DNA of 12,909 nt from Bacteroidota bacterium (lineage in GTDB: Bacteria; Bacteroidota; Bacteroidia; UBA7662). Both the position numbers and the translations under genes were made by a program. Shown one piece after another: positions 5,138 to 12,687 of the stretch. Every line of letters begins with the position of its first letter. The stretch's first letter is position 1. The DNA is taken from NCBI GenBank assembly GCA_016868875.1, contig VGFN01000029.1, positions 1 through 12,909 of the forward strand, read 5' to 3'. Under the pieces are notes generated by a model that worked only from the letters and a program-made list of their open reading frames with translations, made no database searches and was not told the origin of the DNA.

Positions 5138-7680
5138 CCAAGGACGGAGAGGACCAAGAGCATAGCGGATTCCTCCTGTATCCGGAATCGGCCACCTCCA
5201 CTTTGGAATTGGATGGAATAGCCCGGATGGTGGCCAATCGTTGCAGCACCGCCGGTGGCCAAGGCCTGCTGGATGCTTGGATGATTCCATTGACCGAAGA
5301 AGGGGAATGGACGCAGCGGCAACAGGCCTACCAAGAATGTTTTGCTTGGCTAAAGCGTGGGTCTGCCTGGCCATCCCTGCATTGGGAACTGAAAGACTCG
5401 ATATGGCCTTATTTGGCAACCGAGGGGTATGTGTTGAATGAAGATCAAACTGCACAGTTGTGGCCTGCGGTACGCACAGCGTTGGGGATGCTCCATTTTG
5501 CCGAAAAGCATGCGGAGGCCCTGACGAACCTGCGCGCCCAGCTACGGTCTTTGCCCAGCCCGGAGCCTGCCTACAAGGCGATGGTGGAGGTTCTGGGTCA
5601 GGATGGCCGCCTATCACCCCAGGCCAGCCCCGCCTTGGCAAGATTGACCGTGCAATTGCAACGTAAACAGCAAGAAGCCCGCGAGTGGATGGAGGCCTTC
5701 CTGCGCAAGGCAAGGGAGTCTGGATGGGCTACGGATTTGGGCGTTACCCTCCGAGATGATCGTTATGTTATGGTTCTCAATGCCGAAGGTCGCAAGCAGG
5801 TGGATGGAATCGTCCACGATGTGTCGGCGTCAGGTCAGCATTTCTACATTGAACCTGCCCAGGCTTCTACCTACAACAATGACCTCAGGGAATGCGAATG
5901 GGCGATACGCCGCGAAAAATACCGTTTGCTTGCCCAGCTAAGCGAGCAAATTCGACCGCATGCCGTAGGGATACGGCAATGGGCGTCGTTGGTGTACCAA
6001 TGGGATGTGCTACAAGCGGTTTGCTCCTGGTCCTTGCAATTTCCTGAAGCTAATTTCCCACGGTTGGAGGCCGGTGTTCAAAATTGGACGGCCGCATATC
6101 ATCCTTTGTTATGGTTGGAAGGTCAAACCAAAGGGGTCAAGATTTGGCCTTATTCCTGGCGTATGAGTCCAGAGCAACGTTTTCTGGTGGTTTCCGGACC
6201 GAATGCAGGAGGCAAATCGGTCTTTCTCAAAACGGTTGGCCTTTTGCAAATCCTTTTCCAATGCGGTTGGCCCTTGCCTTGCGATGCTTCTAGTGCATCC
6301 TGCCTCATGCAAGGAGTGGTTCTGGGTATGGGGGATAGGCAGGATCTGCACCAAGATTTGTCCACTTACGCGGCGCATTTGCAATTGATGGCCCATGCCT
6401 TGAAGGTTGCAGGTTCTGATCACCTGATTCTCTTGGATGAGTTCGGGGCGGGAACCGATCCGGCTCTGGGCGGTCCCTTGGCCGAAGCCCTGTTGGAGCC
6501 GTGGCTGCGTGAAGGCCCCAAGGTATTGCTCAACACGCATTACGGAAATCTCAAACGCCTCGCCTCGCAGTGGCCTACCGTGCAGGATGCCCGCATGGGC
6601 TTTGATACCACCACCTTGAAGCCCACCTATCAACTCCTGGTCGGGGCTCCCGGGTCATCGTACGCGATGGAATTGGCACGGCGAGCAGGTTTGCCGGACA
6701 CGGTCTTGGCCAGAGCAACCGAAATGACCGAGACCACCGATCTTCAAAGCGAGAATTTGCTGGTGGAATGGATGGACCAAAAGCAGAAGGCCGAGGAATT
6801 GCTTAAACTAAGCCAATACAAAGAAGAACTCTTGGACAAACTTATCCGTAAGCAAGAAGAGGCCGAGCAAGAGGCCCTCATCAAACGCGAAGAACTAAGT
6901 CAGAATCTGCGCAACAAAGGTCGCAGGCTCCTGGAAGAGCAACGCAGAGCAATGGGATTTGTGTTGCAACAATTCAAAACCGATTTGGATGAATTGCGCA
7001 AAGACCTCCGAAGTGTCAGTCCTATGAATGCACCCGGTGCCGCTTGGAACAAGGCCTTGCAAGCCTTGCAGCAGGGAGCTCTGCAATTGCAGTCCATGGA
7101 AAATAAATTGCTGGAATCAACACGCTTTACCAGTCCTCCCCAAGGCTCTTGTCAAAATCAAGACGAAGTTCAAGGCCAGGCCCCCGCAGAAGATTTTGGG
7201 TCGGCCTTCAAGGTGGGTCAATTGGTCAAGTTTAGGGATGGGCAGCTTCGTGGAGAAGTCTTGAACAGCGATGCCAAGGAAACCGAATGGATGGTCGAAT
7301 CGGTGCGGATGCGTACCGAAACTGCTCGCTTAATTCCCGCCTCCCCGTTCACGGTCAACAGCCCTTTCAAGGTCCTGTCCAAGCGAAATCCCAAGGCAGA
7401 ATCCTGGGCTCCCAAGACAGTTGAAGGGGGTCCTTTGCCGAATCAGGTGGTGGATCTGCGGGGTCTGCGGATGCACGAATGGGAATTGCCTTTACAACAA
7501 CGCCTGGATAGGGCTGTCGTCGCGGGAGAAGACCGCATTTATGTCCTGCACGGCAAGGGTACCGGGGCCCTCCGACAAGGGGTTCGGGATTACCTCAAGC
7601 GGCAGCACCATGTCAAAGGCCTGAATGATGCACCGATGGAGGCCGGAGGATCCGGATGGACCTGGGTGGATTTGGCCTGA
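5134..7680 (+). CDS. mutS2: MutS2 family ATPase with C-terminal Smr nuclease domain
   Basis: MutS2 proteins lack the mismatch-recognition domain of MutS. They have been linked to suppression of recombination and, in Bacillus, to rescue of collided ribosomes. The 848-residue product shows YIEPAQA (238-244) of the core/lever region, Walker A GPNAGGKS (355-362), LSTYAAHL (409-416), Walker B LILLDEFGAGTDP (431-443) with Asp435/Glu436, the switch histidine in THYGNLK (468-474), and APGSSYAMELARRAGLP (505-521). A long charged coiled coil follows (about 548-625), then a KOW-like segment (about 691-732), and an Smr domain (about 771-848) with VDLRG (773-777) and HGKGTG (806-811), the expected nuclease motifs. 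It is slightly longer than the usual 780-800 residues. Its ATG overlaps the stop of the DUF4296 gene. All key ATPase and Smr residues are present. Confidence 0.97.
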   Translation: MTKDGEDQEHSGFLLYPESATSTLELDGIARMVANRCSTAGGQGLLDAWMIPLTEEGEWTQRQQAYQECFAWLKRGSAWPSLHWELKDSIWPYLATEGYVLNEDQTAQLWPAVRTALGMLHFAEKHAEALTNLRAQLRSLPSPEPAYKAMVEVLGQDGRLSPQASPALARLTVQLQRKQQEAREWMEAFLRKARESGWATDLGVTLRDDRYVMVLNAEGRKQVDGIVHDVSASGQHFYIEPAQASTYNNDLRECEWAIRREKYRLLAQLSEQIRPHAVGIRQWASLVYQWDVLQAVCSWSLQFPEANFPRLEAGVQNWTAAYHPLLWLEGQTKGVKIWPYSWRMSPEQRFLVVSGPNAGGKSVFLKTVGLLQILFQCGWPLPCDASSASCLMQGVVLGMGDRQDLHQDLSTYAAHLQLMAHALKVAGSDHLILLDEFGAGTDPALGGPLAEALLEPWLREGPKVLLNTHYGNLKRLASQWPTVQDARMGFDTTTLKPTYQLLVGAPGSSYAMELARRAGLPDTVLARATEMTETTDLQSENLLVEWMDQKQKAEELLKLSQYKEELLDKLIRKQEEAEQEALIKREELSQNLRNKGRRLLEEQRRAMGFVLQQFKTDLDELRKDLRSVSPMNAPGAAWNKALQALQQGALQLQSMENKLLESTRFTSPPQGSCQNQDEVQGQAPAEDFGSAFKVGQLVKFRDGQLRGEVLNSDAKETEWMVESVRMRTETARLIPASPFTVNSPFKVLSKRNPKAESWAPKTVEGGPLPNQVVDLRGLRMHEWELPLQQRLDRAVVAGEDRIYVLHGKGTGALRQGVRDYLKRQHHVKGLNDAPMEAGGSGWTWVDLA

Positions 7681-7698
7681 TGGAGCTTCGTATTTTTG
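7672..7698 (+). promoter_or_regulatory. Candidate Bacteroidota promoter for scoA
   Basis: TATTTTTG at 7691-7698 matches TAnnTTTG, and a TTG at 7672-7674 lies 16 bp upstream, just short of the 17-23 bp spacing usual for the -33 TTG. The predicted transcription start would fall near 7705, about 25 nt before the scoA GTG. The TTG lies in the last codons of mutS2. The octamer is identical to the one upstream of pgi. Confidence 0.5.
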
Positions 7699-7729
7699 GG
7701 ATTCAACACGGAACTTAAACCCTAATCCT

Positions 7730-8431
7730 GTGAACAAAATTTATGCCGATGCCGATGCGGCGCTTGCCGATATCCAAGATGGGGCAACCCTGATGCTGGG
7801 GGGCTTTGGGCTCTGTGGAATCCCGGAGCATTGCATTGCGGCGTTGGTGCGCAAAGGAGTCCGTGATTTGACCTGCATTTCCAACAATGCCGGTGTGGAT
7901 GACTTTGGCATAGGGTTGATGCTCCAAGCGCGTCAGGTTCGCAAAATGATTTCCAGTTACGTGGGCGAAAACGCGGAATTCGAAAGGCAGCTCCTATCCG
8001 GGGAACTTGAAGTGGAGCTCATCCCGCAAGGAACCCTGGCCACGCGATGCATGGCCGCAGGTTACGGTATGCCGGCCATTTACACCCCTGCCGGGGTGGG
8101 CACCGAGGTCGCCGAAGGCAAGGAAAGCAGGGAATTCGGGGGCAAAACCTATTTGTTGGAAATGGCCTTTGAAGCCGATTATGCCTTGGTCAAGGCGTGG
8201 AAAGCGGACCGAATGGGCAATTTAGTTTTCAAAGCGACGGCCCGCAATTTCAACCCTTTGATGGCGATGGCTGGTAAAATCACGGTGGCCGAGGTGGAGG
8301 AATTGGTGGAACCGGGCGATTTGGATCCTAACACCATTCATGTTCCGGGCATTTATGTGCAAAGAATAGTGTTAGGCACTCAATACGAAAAGCGTATCGA
8401 GCAGCGAACCATCCGAACCCCGCTTTCGTGA
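7730..8431 (+). CDS. scoA: 3-oxoacid CoA-transferase subunit A
   Basis: Subunit A of succinyl-CoA:3-oxoacid CoA-transferase (SCOT), which moves CoA between succinyl-CoA and acetoacetate in ketone-body and leucine breakdown. Residues 17-32 carry the first CoA-transferase signature (DG, then LGGFGLCGIP). The text SNNAGVDDFGIGLML, IPQGTLATR and IYTPAGVGTEVAEGKE is typical of SCOT A chains. I place the start at GTG 7730, giving 233 residues beginning (M)NKIYADADAAL, as in homologues. The longer open frame from 7625 would overlap mutS2 by 56 bp and add Pro/Trp-rich residues foreign to the family. A 49-bp gap with a promoter-like sequence separates it from mutS2. scoB follows after 56 bp, wider than is common for this pair. 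Acetate or other short-chain acids as acceptors cannot be excluded. Confidence 0.95.
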   Translation: MNKIYADADAALADIQDGATLMLGGFGLCGIPEHCIAALVRKGVRDLTCISNNAGVDDFGIGLMLQARQVRKMISSYVGENAEFERQLLSGELEVELIPQGTLATRCMAAGYGMPAIYTPAGVGTEVAEGKESREFGGKTYLLEMAFEADYALVKAWKADRMGNLVFKATARNFNPLMAMAGKITVAEVEELVEPGDLDPNTIHVPGIYVQRIVLGTQYEKRIEQRTIRTPLS

Positions 8432-8487
8432 TGTTCCAATCACGGCTTATCGGTTTCTCCTCCCCCACAGACTAAGAATTTTCACTC

Positions 8488-9144
8488 ATGTTGGACAAAA
8501 ACGGCATCGCTCGAACCATCGCCAGGGAATTGAAAGACGGTTACTATGTCAATCTCGGCATTGGTATCCCAACTCTTGTCGCCAATTTTATCCCCTCAGG
8601 AATGGAGGTCCAATTGCAATCGGAGAACGGTCTGTTGGGCATGGGGCCGTTCCCTTGGGAGGGTTCGGAGGATCCGGATCTCATCAATGCCGGTAAGCAA
8701 ACCATCACCACCCTGCCTGGTTCTTCTTTCTTTGATTCGGCCATGAGTTTTGGGATGATACGCTCCGGCAAAGTGGACCTCACGGTCCTGGGGGCCATGG
8801 AAGTTGCGCAAAACGGCGATATAGCCAATTGGAAAATTCCCGGCAAAATGGTCAAAGGCATGGGAGGGGCTATGGACCTCGTGGCTTCAGCCCGGAATAT
8901 CGTGGTCGCGATGCAGCATGTCAACAAAGCCGGGGAGTCGAAGTTGCTACCCCGTTGCACCTTGCCCATCACCGGCCTGGCCTGCGTTCGCAAAGTGGTG
9001 ACCGAGTTGGGTGTATTTGGCTTTGATCAAGAGGGTTTTGTGCTCTTGGAACGAGCCCCGGGGGTGACCTGCGATTATATACGGGACAAAACCTGGGGTC
9101 ATCTGAGCAGTACCGGCCAAGAGCCCGAAATACAGTGGGGATGA
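8488..9144 (+). CDS. scoB: 3-oxoacid CoA-transferase subunit B
   Basis: The catalytic B chain of SCOT, forming a heteromeric enzyme with scoA. The second CoA-transferase signature LQSENGLLG (43-51) contains catalytic Glu46, which forms the glutamyl-CoA thioester. Other typical parts are GYYVNLGIGIPTLVANF (18-34), SFFDSAMSFGMIRSGKVDLT, NWKIPGKMVKGMGGAMDLV and the CTLPITG stretch. At 218 residues it has normal family length. The ATG at 8488 lacks an SD sequence. Its TGA overlaps the ATG of the next gene, an acetyltransferase, as ATGA, indicating a common transcript and coupled translation. Confidence 0.96.
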   Translation: MLDKNGIARTIARELKDGYYVNLGIGIPTLVANFIPSGMEVQLQSENGLLGMGPFPWEGSEDPDLINAGKQTITTLPGSSFFDSAMSFGMIRSGKVDLTVLGAMEVAQNGDIANWKIPGKMVKGMGGAMDLVASARNIVVAMQHVNKAGESKLLPRCTLPITGLACVRKVVTELGVFGFDQEGFVLLERAPGVTCDYIRDKTWGHLSSTGQEPEIQWG

Positions 9145-9626
9145 GCGCAATCAACCTGCGGATGGCTTGTTCATCCGATGTTCCGGTTATCCATTCCCTG
9201 ATCGCTGAACTAGCGGCCTTCGAGCAGGAGCCCGAGGCCTTTGTGCTTACTCCCCTAGATTTGTTGCAACACGGATTCGAACAGAGCCCCCCATTGTTTG
9301 AGGTGGTCTTGGCGGAATCACCAACCGATGGGGTCCTGGGAATGGCCATGGTGTACACCAAGTATTCTTCGTGGCGCGGGCCTTGCCTTTTTTTGGAAGA
9401 TTTGGTGGTACGCCAAGCACATCGCCGCAAGGGGGTGGGCAAGCTATTGGCCGAGGAGGTCTTTCGCCTAGCCGCTGACCGTCAAATGGACCGGGTGGAA
9501 TGGATGGTTTTGGATTGGAATGAGGCGGCCCATGCTTTTTATACGGCAATGGGCGCGGATCAGCTCCGCAATTGGTGGCCTTATCGCCTAAGTGGTTCCA
9601 ACCTTCAACGGTATCAATCCTCCTAA
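9141..9626 (+). CDS. GNAT N-acetyltransferase, SSAT (diamine/thialysine) type
   Basis: An acetyl-CoA-dependent N-acetyltransferase most like the spermidine/spermine (SSAT) and thialysine acetyltransferase group. In 161 residues it shows YTKYSSWRG (72-80) and LFLEDLVV (83-90), both close to the SSAT hallmark; the acetyl-CoA loop RRKGVGKLL (95-103) with the RxxGxG pattern; and WMVLDWNEAAHAFYTAMGA (121-139), where Tyr134 is the likely general acid. This group acetylates primary amines such as polyamines, thialysine or lysine-like compounds; which one applies here cannot be decided. ATG 9141 is preferred over GTG 9135 because it gives the ATGA overlap with scoB. lysC follows after 9 bp, so the order scoA-scoB-GNAT-lysC looks like one operon. 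Confidence 0.9.
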   Translation: MSAINLRMACSSDVPVIHSLIAELAAFEQEPEAFVLTPLDLLQHGFEQSPPLFEVVLAESPTDGVLGMAMVYTKYSSWRGPCLFLEDLVVRQAHRRKGVGKLLAEEVFRLAADRQMDRVEWMVLDWNEAAHAFYTAMGADQLRNWWPYRLSGSNLQRYQSS

Positions 9627-9635
9627 ATTCGAACC

Positions 9636-10934
9636 ATGCGCGTTTTCAAATTTGGGGGTGCATCGGTCCAAGATGCGGAAGGCATCGCCAGGGTTCATCG
9701 TTTGGTCTGCAAATACGGTGAGGGGCCGTTGTGGATGGTCGTTTCGGCGATGGGCAAAACCACCAACCAACTTGAGACCTTGGTTCAGGCGGTACATCGC
9801 GATCAGTGGCCGCAGGCCATGGAAATACTGGGGCAATTGCACGAAGCTCATCAGGCTCGAATCCTTCCACTGCCTGTCAATACCACGGATTCAAAACGTC
9901 TAATGAATGTTTTGGAGGATTGGATGGCCAAGCTCAAGGCGGACTTGGAGGGTATGAGGGCCAAGCAGGTCCCCTACAATTGTTTGTACGATCAAATCGT
10001 GGTCTATGGCGAATTGATTTCGACGGCCTTGGTTTCGGCTTATTTTGAAATTCAAGGCTTCGTTCATACCTGGGTTGATGCAGGCGATTTGCTGGTGACC
10101 GATGCCACTTGGCGAGATGCCCGTATTCAATGGGAGGAGACGGTGTCGAAGGTAAAGGCCTTTGATGCCTTGCATCGTGGAGCGGCTCCTCCAAATTCCG
10201 GGACCTGTGTACTGACCCAGGGCTTTATGGGTCAAGATGCGGTGAGTGGATTACGAACGACTTTGGGCCGAGAGGGCTCGGATTTCACGGCTTCGGTATT
10301 GGCCTATGCGCTTGATGCCCAGGAAGTGTGTGTTTGGAAGGATGTCGCGGGGGTGATGGATGCCGATCCCCGTTTGTTCCCCATGGCGAGGATACTTCCT
10401 TCCTTGACCTATCGCGAGGCGGTGGAAATGACCTATTACGGGGCCTCGGTAATTCATCCACGCACCATACAGCCCTTGCAGAACAAAGGCATCCCCCTGC
10501 GGGTCCGTTCCTTTCTGAATCCTGACGAGGGTGGCACCGTTATTGGGGAAATGCAAGACCAAGGCCGTTTCTCGCCTTGTGTGATTGTTAAGAAAAATCA
10601 ATGTTTGCTGGAACTGGTTTCGAAGGATTTCTCTTTCGTCGGTGAGGAAGGTTTAGCCATGATTTACAAGGCTTTGTACGACCAGGGACTCAAAGCCAAC
10701 CTGGCTCGCCACACCGCGGTATCCTTCAGTCTCTGCGTGGACAACGATCCTTATAAGCGGCTTCCCGTTCAGGACATCCTCTTGACGAATTTTGGAATAC
10801 AGGTGACCGAAGGTTTGTCCCTGTGGACCTTGATGCATCAATCGGACAAAATGCGCAGCGGTTTGCTTGCCGGCAAACAAATATTGTTTGAACAACATCT
10901 GGGCAATGTTGACCAATACGTGGTAGTGGATTGA
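9636..10934 (+). CDS. lysC: Aspartate kinase, monofunctional
   Basis: Phosphorylates L-aspartate to aspartyl-4-phosphate, the first step to lysine/diaminopimelate, methionine and threonine. The kinase domain fills about residues 1-300: KFGGASV (5-11), VVYGELIS (122-129), TTLGREGSDFTA (208-219), WKDVAGVMDADPR (234-246) and EMTYYGASVIHPRT (264-277). About 315-432 is an ACT-type regulatory region, so feedback inhibition by an end product is likely, but the effector cannot be read from sequence. There is no fused homoserine dehydrogenase (432 residues only). KFGGAS in place of the more general KFGGTS is common in Bacteroidota enzymes. The ATG at 9636 lacks an SD sequence and lies 9 bp after the acetyltransferase stop. 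The M43 protease gene follows after 32 bp. Confidence 0.96.
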   Translation: MRVFKFGGASVQDAEGIARVHRLVCKYGEGPLWMVVSAMGKTTNQLETLVQAVHRDQWPQAMEILGQLHEAHQARILPLPVNTTDSKRLMNVLEDWMAKLKADLEGMRAKQVPYNCLYDQIVVYGELISTALVSAYFEIQGFVHTWVDAGDLLVTDATWRDARIQWEETVSKVKAFDALHRGAAPPNSGTCVLTQGFMGQDAVSGLRTTLGREGSDFTASVLAYALDAQEVCVWKDVAGVMDADPRLFPMARILPSLTYREAVEMTYYGASVIHPRTIQPLQNKGIPLRVRSFLNPDEGGTVIGEMQDQGRFSPCVIVKKNQCLLELVSKDFSFVGEEGLAMIYKALYDQGLKANLARHTAVSFSLCVDNDPYKRLPVQDILLTNFGIQVTEGLSLWTLMHQSDKMRSGLLAGKQILFEQHLGNVDQYVVVD

Positions 10935-10966
10935 TCCATAAGGCCCTAATCTTGACGCGCCCTCCT

Positions 10967-12604
10967 ATGAAAACATGGATTATAACAACTTTTTTCTTTC
11001 TCCAGCTTTTGGACTGGGTTTATGCCCAGGGTTTGATCGCAGAACCTCAAAACCGACCACCGCGCTGTGGTCATTCACGGTTAATTGAGCAAATGCAAAG
11101 GGACAGTGTGCTCTTTCAGTACTATCAGGAGCATCGCCAACGTAGGGTTGGGGGCCTAACGAGCCTTGGCCTTTCCCCCGAAACGCAAGATTCATTGATT
11201 CGGATCCCGGTCGTTTTTCACGTGATGCACAGGCCCGAGGATTCGGTGATTGGGCAGGGATCCAATATTTCGGATGAACAAATTCAAGCCCAGATGTTGG
11301 CGCTGAATTATGATTTCCGACGGCAGGCGGGGACCAGGGGCTTCAATACCCATCCAGCGGGCGCGGATACCCGCATTGAATTTGTGTTGGCGGGCCGTGA
11401 TCCCTCCGGTGCATCGCATAAAGGGATCAACAGGGTTCCCTACGCTTTGTCCAATGCCCATCCCTACGGGTCCTTGGGCCTCAAAGATTTGTCGCGTTGG
11501 CCTGCAGATCGTTTCCTGAATATCTGGGTCGTTGGGCAAATTACCTCGGGCATTTTGGGTTATTCTTATCTTCCGGCGATGCTCGTTGGGGATCCGGATG
11601 TTTTACGCAAAGACGGTATCGTCTTGGGGTCAAGGATGGTGGGTTCCGTGGATTTCAAACCCGGGGGTAAGCCCCTTAACCTTCACGAAATCTATGCCTA
11701 CGGCAGGACCCTGACCCACGAAATGGGGCATTACTTGGACCTCTATCATACGTGGGGTGACGGGGATTGTTCGGTGGATGATGAGGTCGAAGATACTCCC
11801 AATTGCAGTGGGCAATTGTTCGGTTGCCCGAAAACGGCCCCCGTGGATTGCCCGCCAGCACCACCCCGTATGATTGCCAATTACATGGATTATACCGACG
11901 ATCGTTGCATGAATATTTTCACTTTGGGGCAAAAGGCAAGAATGCGGGCAAGCCTGACTTCCATGTACCCTTGGAGGGCTACTTTGGCTTCTCCATCAAA
12001 TTTATTGGCGACAGGTTGTGCCGATAGTACGGTTCCCCGAGTAGGGTCCTTGCTTCGTTTGGAATCGGATACCTATGTTCGTGTCAACGATACCTTGGGA
12101 CGTGGGGAATGGATCCGTGTTTTGGATGTCAATGGTTTGGGCAAAGACTCGGTAGGTTTGTTTCTGCAACCTGATGTTACAGATCAAGGTGGTCTCAGGG
12201 TCGTGACCTCGAGTCCGCAGTCAGATGCCTTTGGTTATGTTCGCTTTCGTGCCCTGTCCGGTCCCAGGCCGGCTTGGAACCGTATGCAGGCTACCCTTGC
12301 CAATCCTTCCGTTGGCGTGGGGTCTCCAAGTCCATTCTTGCTGCTCGAGTGGTTCAGTCAAACAGAAACCTCCTTGTATCCCAATCCCTTCACGGATGCC
12401 CTGTACCTGCATTGGGAGGGCCGCGATTCCGTTTCTTTTCAATGGACGCTCTTGGATATGACTGGTCGTAGCATCCAAGAAGGACGGTACCAAGGGCCTG
12501 CCTTCTGGTCGCCGGATGTTCGCTATTGGCAACCCCAAGCCTACCTGCTTCGTTTGGAATGGCCCAGCGGTGAGGTAGAGCACCGCCGGATGATTAAGAA
12601 CTAA
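10967..12604 (+). CDS. Secreted M43 (pappalysin-like) metalloprotease with T9SS sorting domain
   Basis: Zinc endopeptidase of family M43, secreted by the type IX system and probably attached to the cell surface or released. The 545-residue protein has: a signal peptide (1-20, cleavage after VYA); a propeptide with RCGH (33-36), whose Cys34 is the likely cysteine switch holding the zinc; the family stretch IPVVFHVMH (80-88) and NISDEQIQAQM (100-110); the zinc motif HEMGHYLDLYH (251-261); and a Met-turn NYMDYTDDRCM (305-315). The position usually Gly in HExxHxxGxxH is Asp258; Asn or Asp here is seen in other Bacteroidota M43 proteins. A beta-rich region of no clear type (about 345-465) precedes a type A T9SS domain (469-545) running from LYPNPF to RRMIKN. 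ATG 10967 is chosen over TTG 10931 because it starts the signal peptide. The substrate is unknown. Confidence 0.93.
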   Translation: MKTWIITTFFFLQLLDWVYAQGLIAEPQNRPPRCGHSRLIEQMQRDSVLFQYYQEHRQRRVGGLTSLGLSPETQDSLIRIPVVFHVMHRPEDSVIGQGSNISDEQIQAQMLALNYDFRRQAGTRGFNTHPAGADTRIEFVLAGRDPSGASHKGINRVPYALSNAHPYGSLGLKDLSRWPADRFLNIWVVGQITSGILGYSYLPAMLVGDPDVLRKDGIVLGSRMVGSVDFKPGGKPLNLHEIYAYGRTLTHEMGHYLDLYHTWGDGDCSVDDEVEDTPNCSGQLFGCPKTAPVDCPPAPPRMIANYMDYTDDRCMNIFTLGQKARMRASLTSMYPWRATLASPSNLLATGCADSTVPRVGSLLRLESDTYVRVNDTLGRGEWIRVLDVNGLGKDSVGLFLQPDVTDQGGLRVVTSSPQSDAFGYVRFRALSGPRPAWNRMQATLANPSVGVGSPSPFLLLEWFSQTETSLYPNPFTDALYLHWEGRDSVSFQWTLLDMTGRSIQEGRYQGPAFWSPDVRYWQPQAYLLRLEWPSGEVEHRRMIKN

Positions 12605-12632
12605 TCAAGGGAGTATCTTCTAGCTTGATCAT

Positions 12633-12659
12633 AAAAAAAAGCCCGGACGAGCCGGGCTT
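12633..12659 (-). terminator. Intrinsic terminator of the YceI-family gene
   Basis: An 8-bp perfect stem, AAGCCCGG (12639-12646) and CCGGGCTT (12652-12659), with a 5-nt loop. Read on the minus strand it is followed by an unbroken run of T (complement of 12640-12633, eight in all, two of them within the stem), the classic rho-independent form. On the plus strand only TTCTT follows the stem, so it would be a weaker stop for the M43 protease gene ending at 12604. Confidence 0.9.
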
Positions 12660-12687
12660 CTTGGATAAACAATAAAATGGGCTGGCC

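Noticed and set aside
5129..5713. 194-codon open frame on the minus strand, opposite mutS2
   Set aside because: Antisense shadow of the mutS2 N-terminal half. It is Pro/Arg/Ser-rich with no recognisable motif.
6109..6633. 174-codon open frame on the minus strand, opposite the mutS2 ATPase domain
   Set aside because: It covers the Walker A to H-loop region in antisense; the sense frame is clearly the real gene.
7625..7729. Upstream extension of scoA to an ATG at 7625
   Set aside because: It would overlap mutS2 by 56 bp and add 35 residues (Trp/Pro-rich) not found in the family. GTG 7730 gives the normal 233-residue protein.
10947..10954. TAATCTTG before the M43 gene as a promoter
   Set aside because: It has one mismatch to TAnnTTTG, no TTG at proper distance, and would leave a leader of only about 6 nt.
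10931..10966. TTG start at 10931 for the M43 protease
   Set aside because: The 12 extra residues would precede a complete signal peptide beginning at ATG 10967.
12151..12158. TAGGTTTG inside the M43 gene
   Set aside because: Exact TAnnTTTG match but deep in a coding region with no gene start downstream; taken as a chance occurrence.
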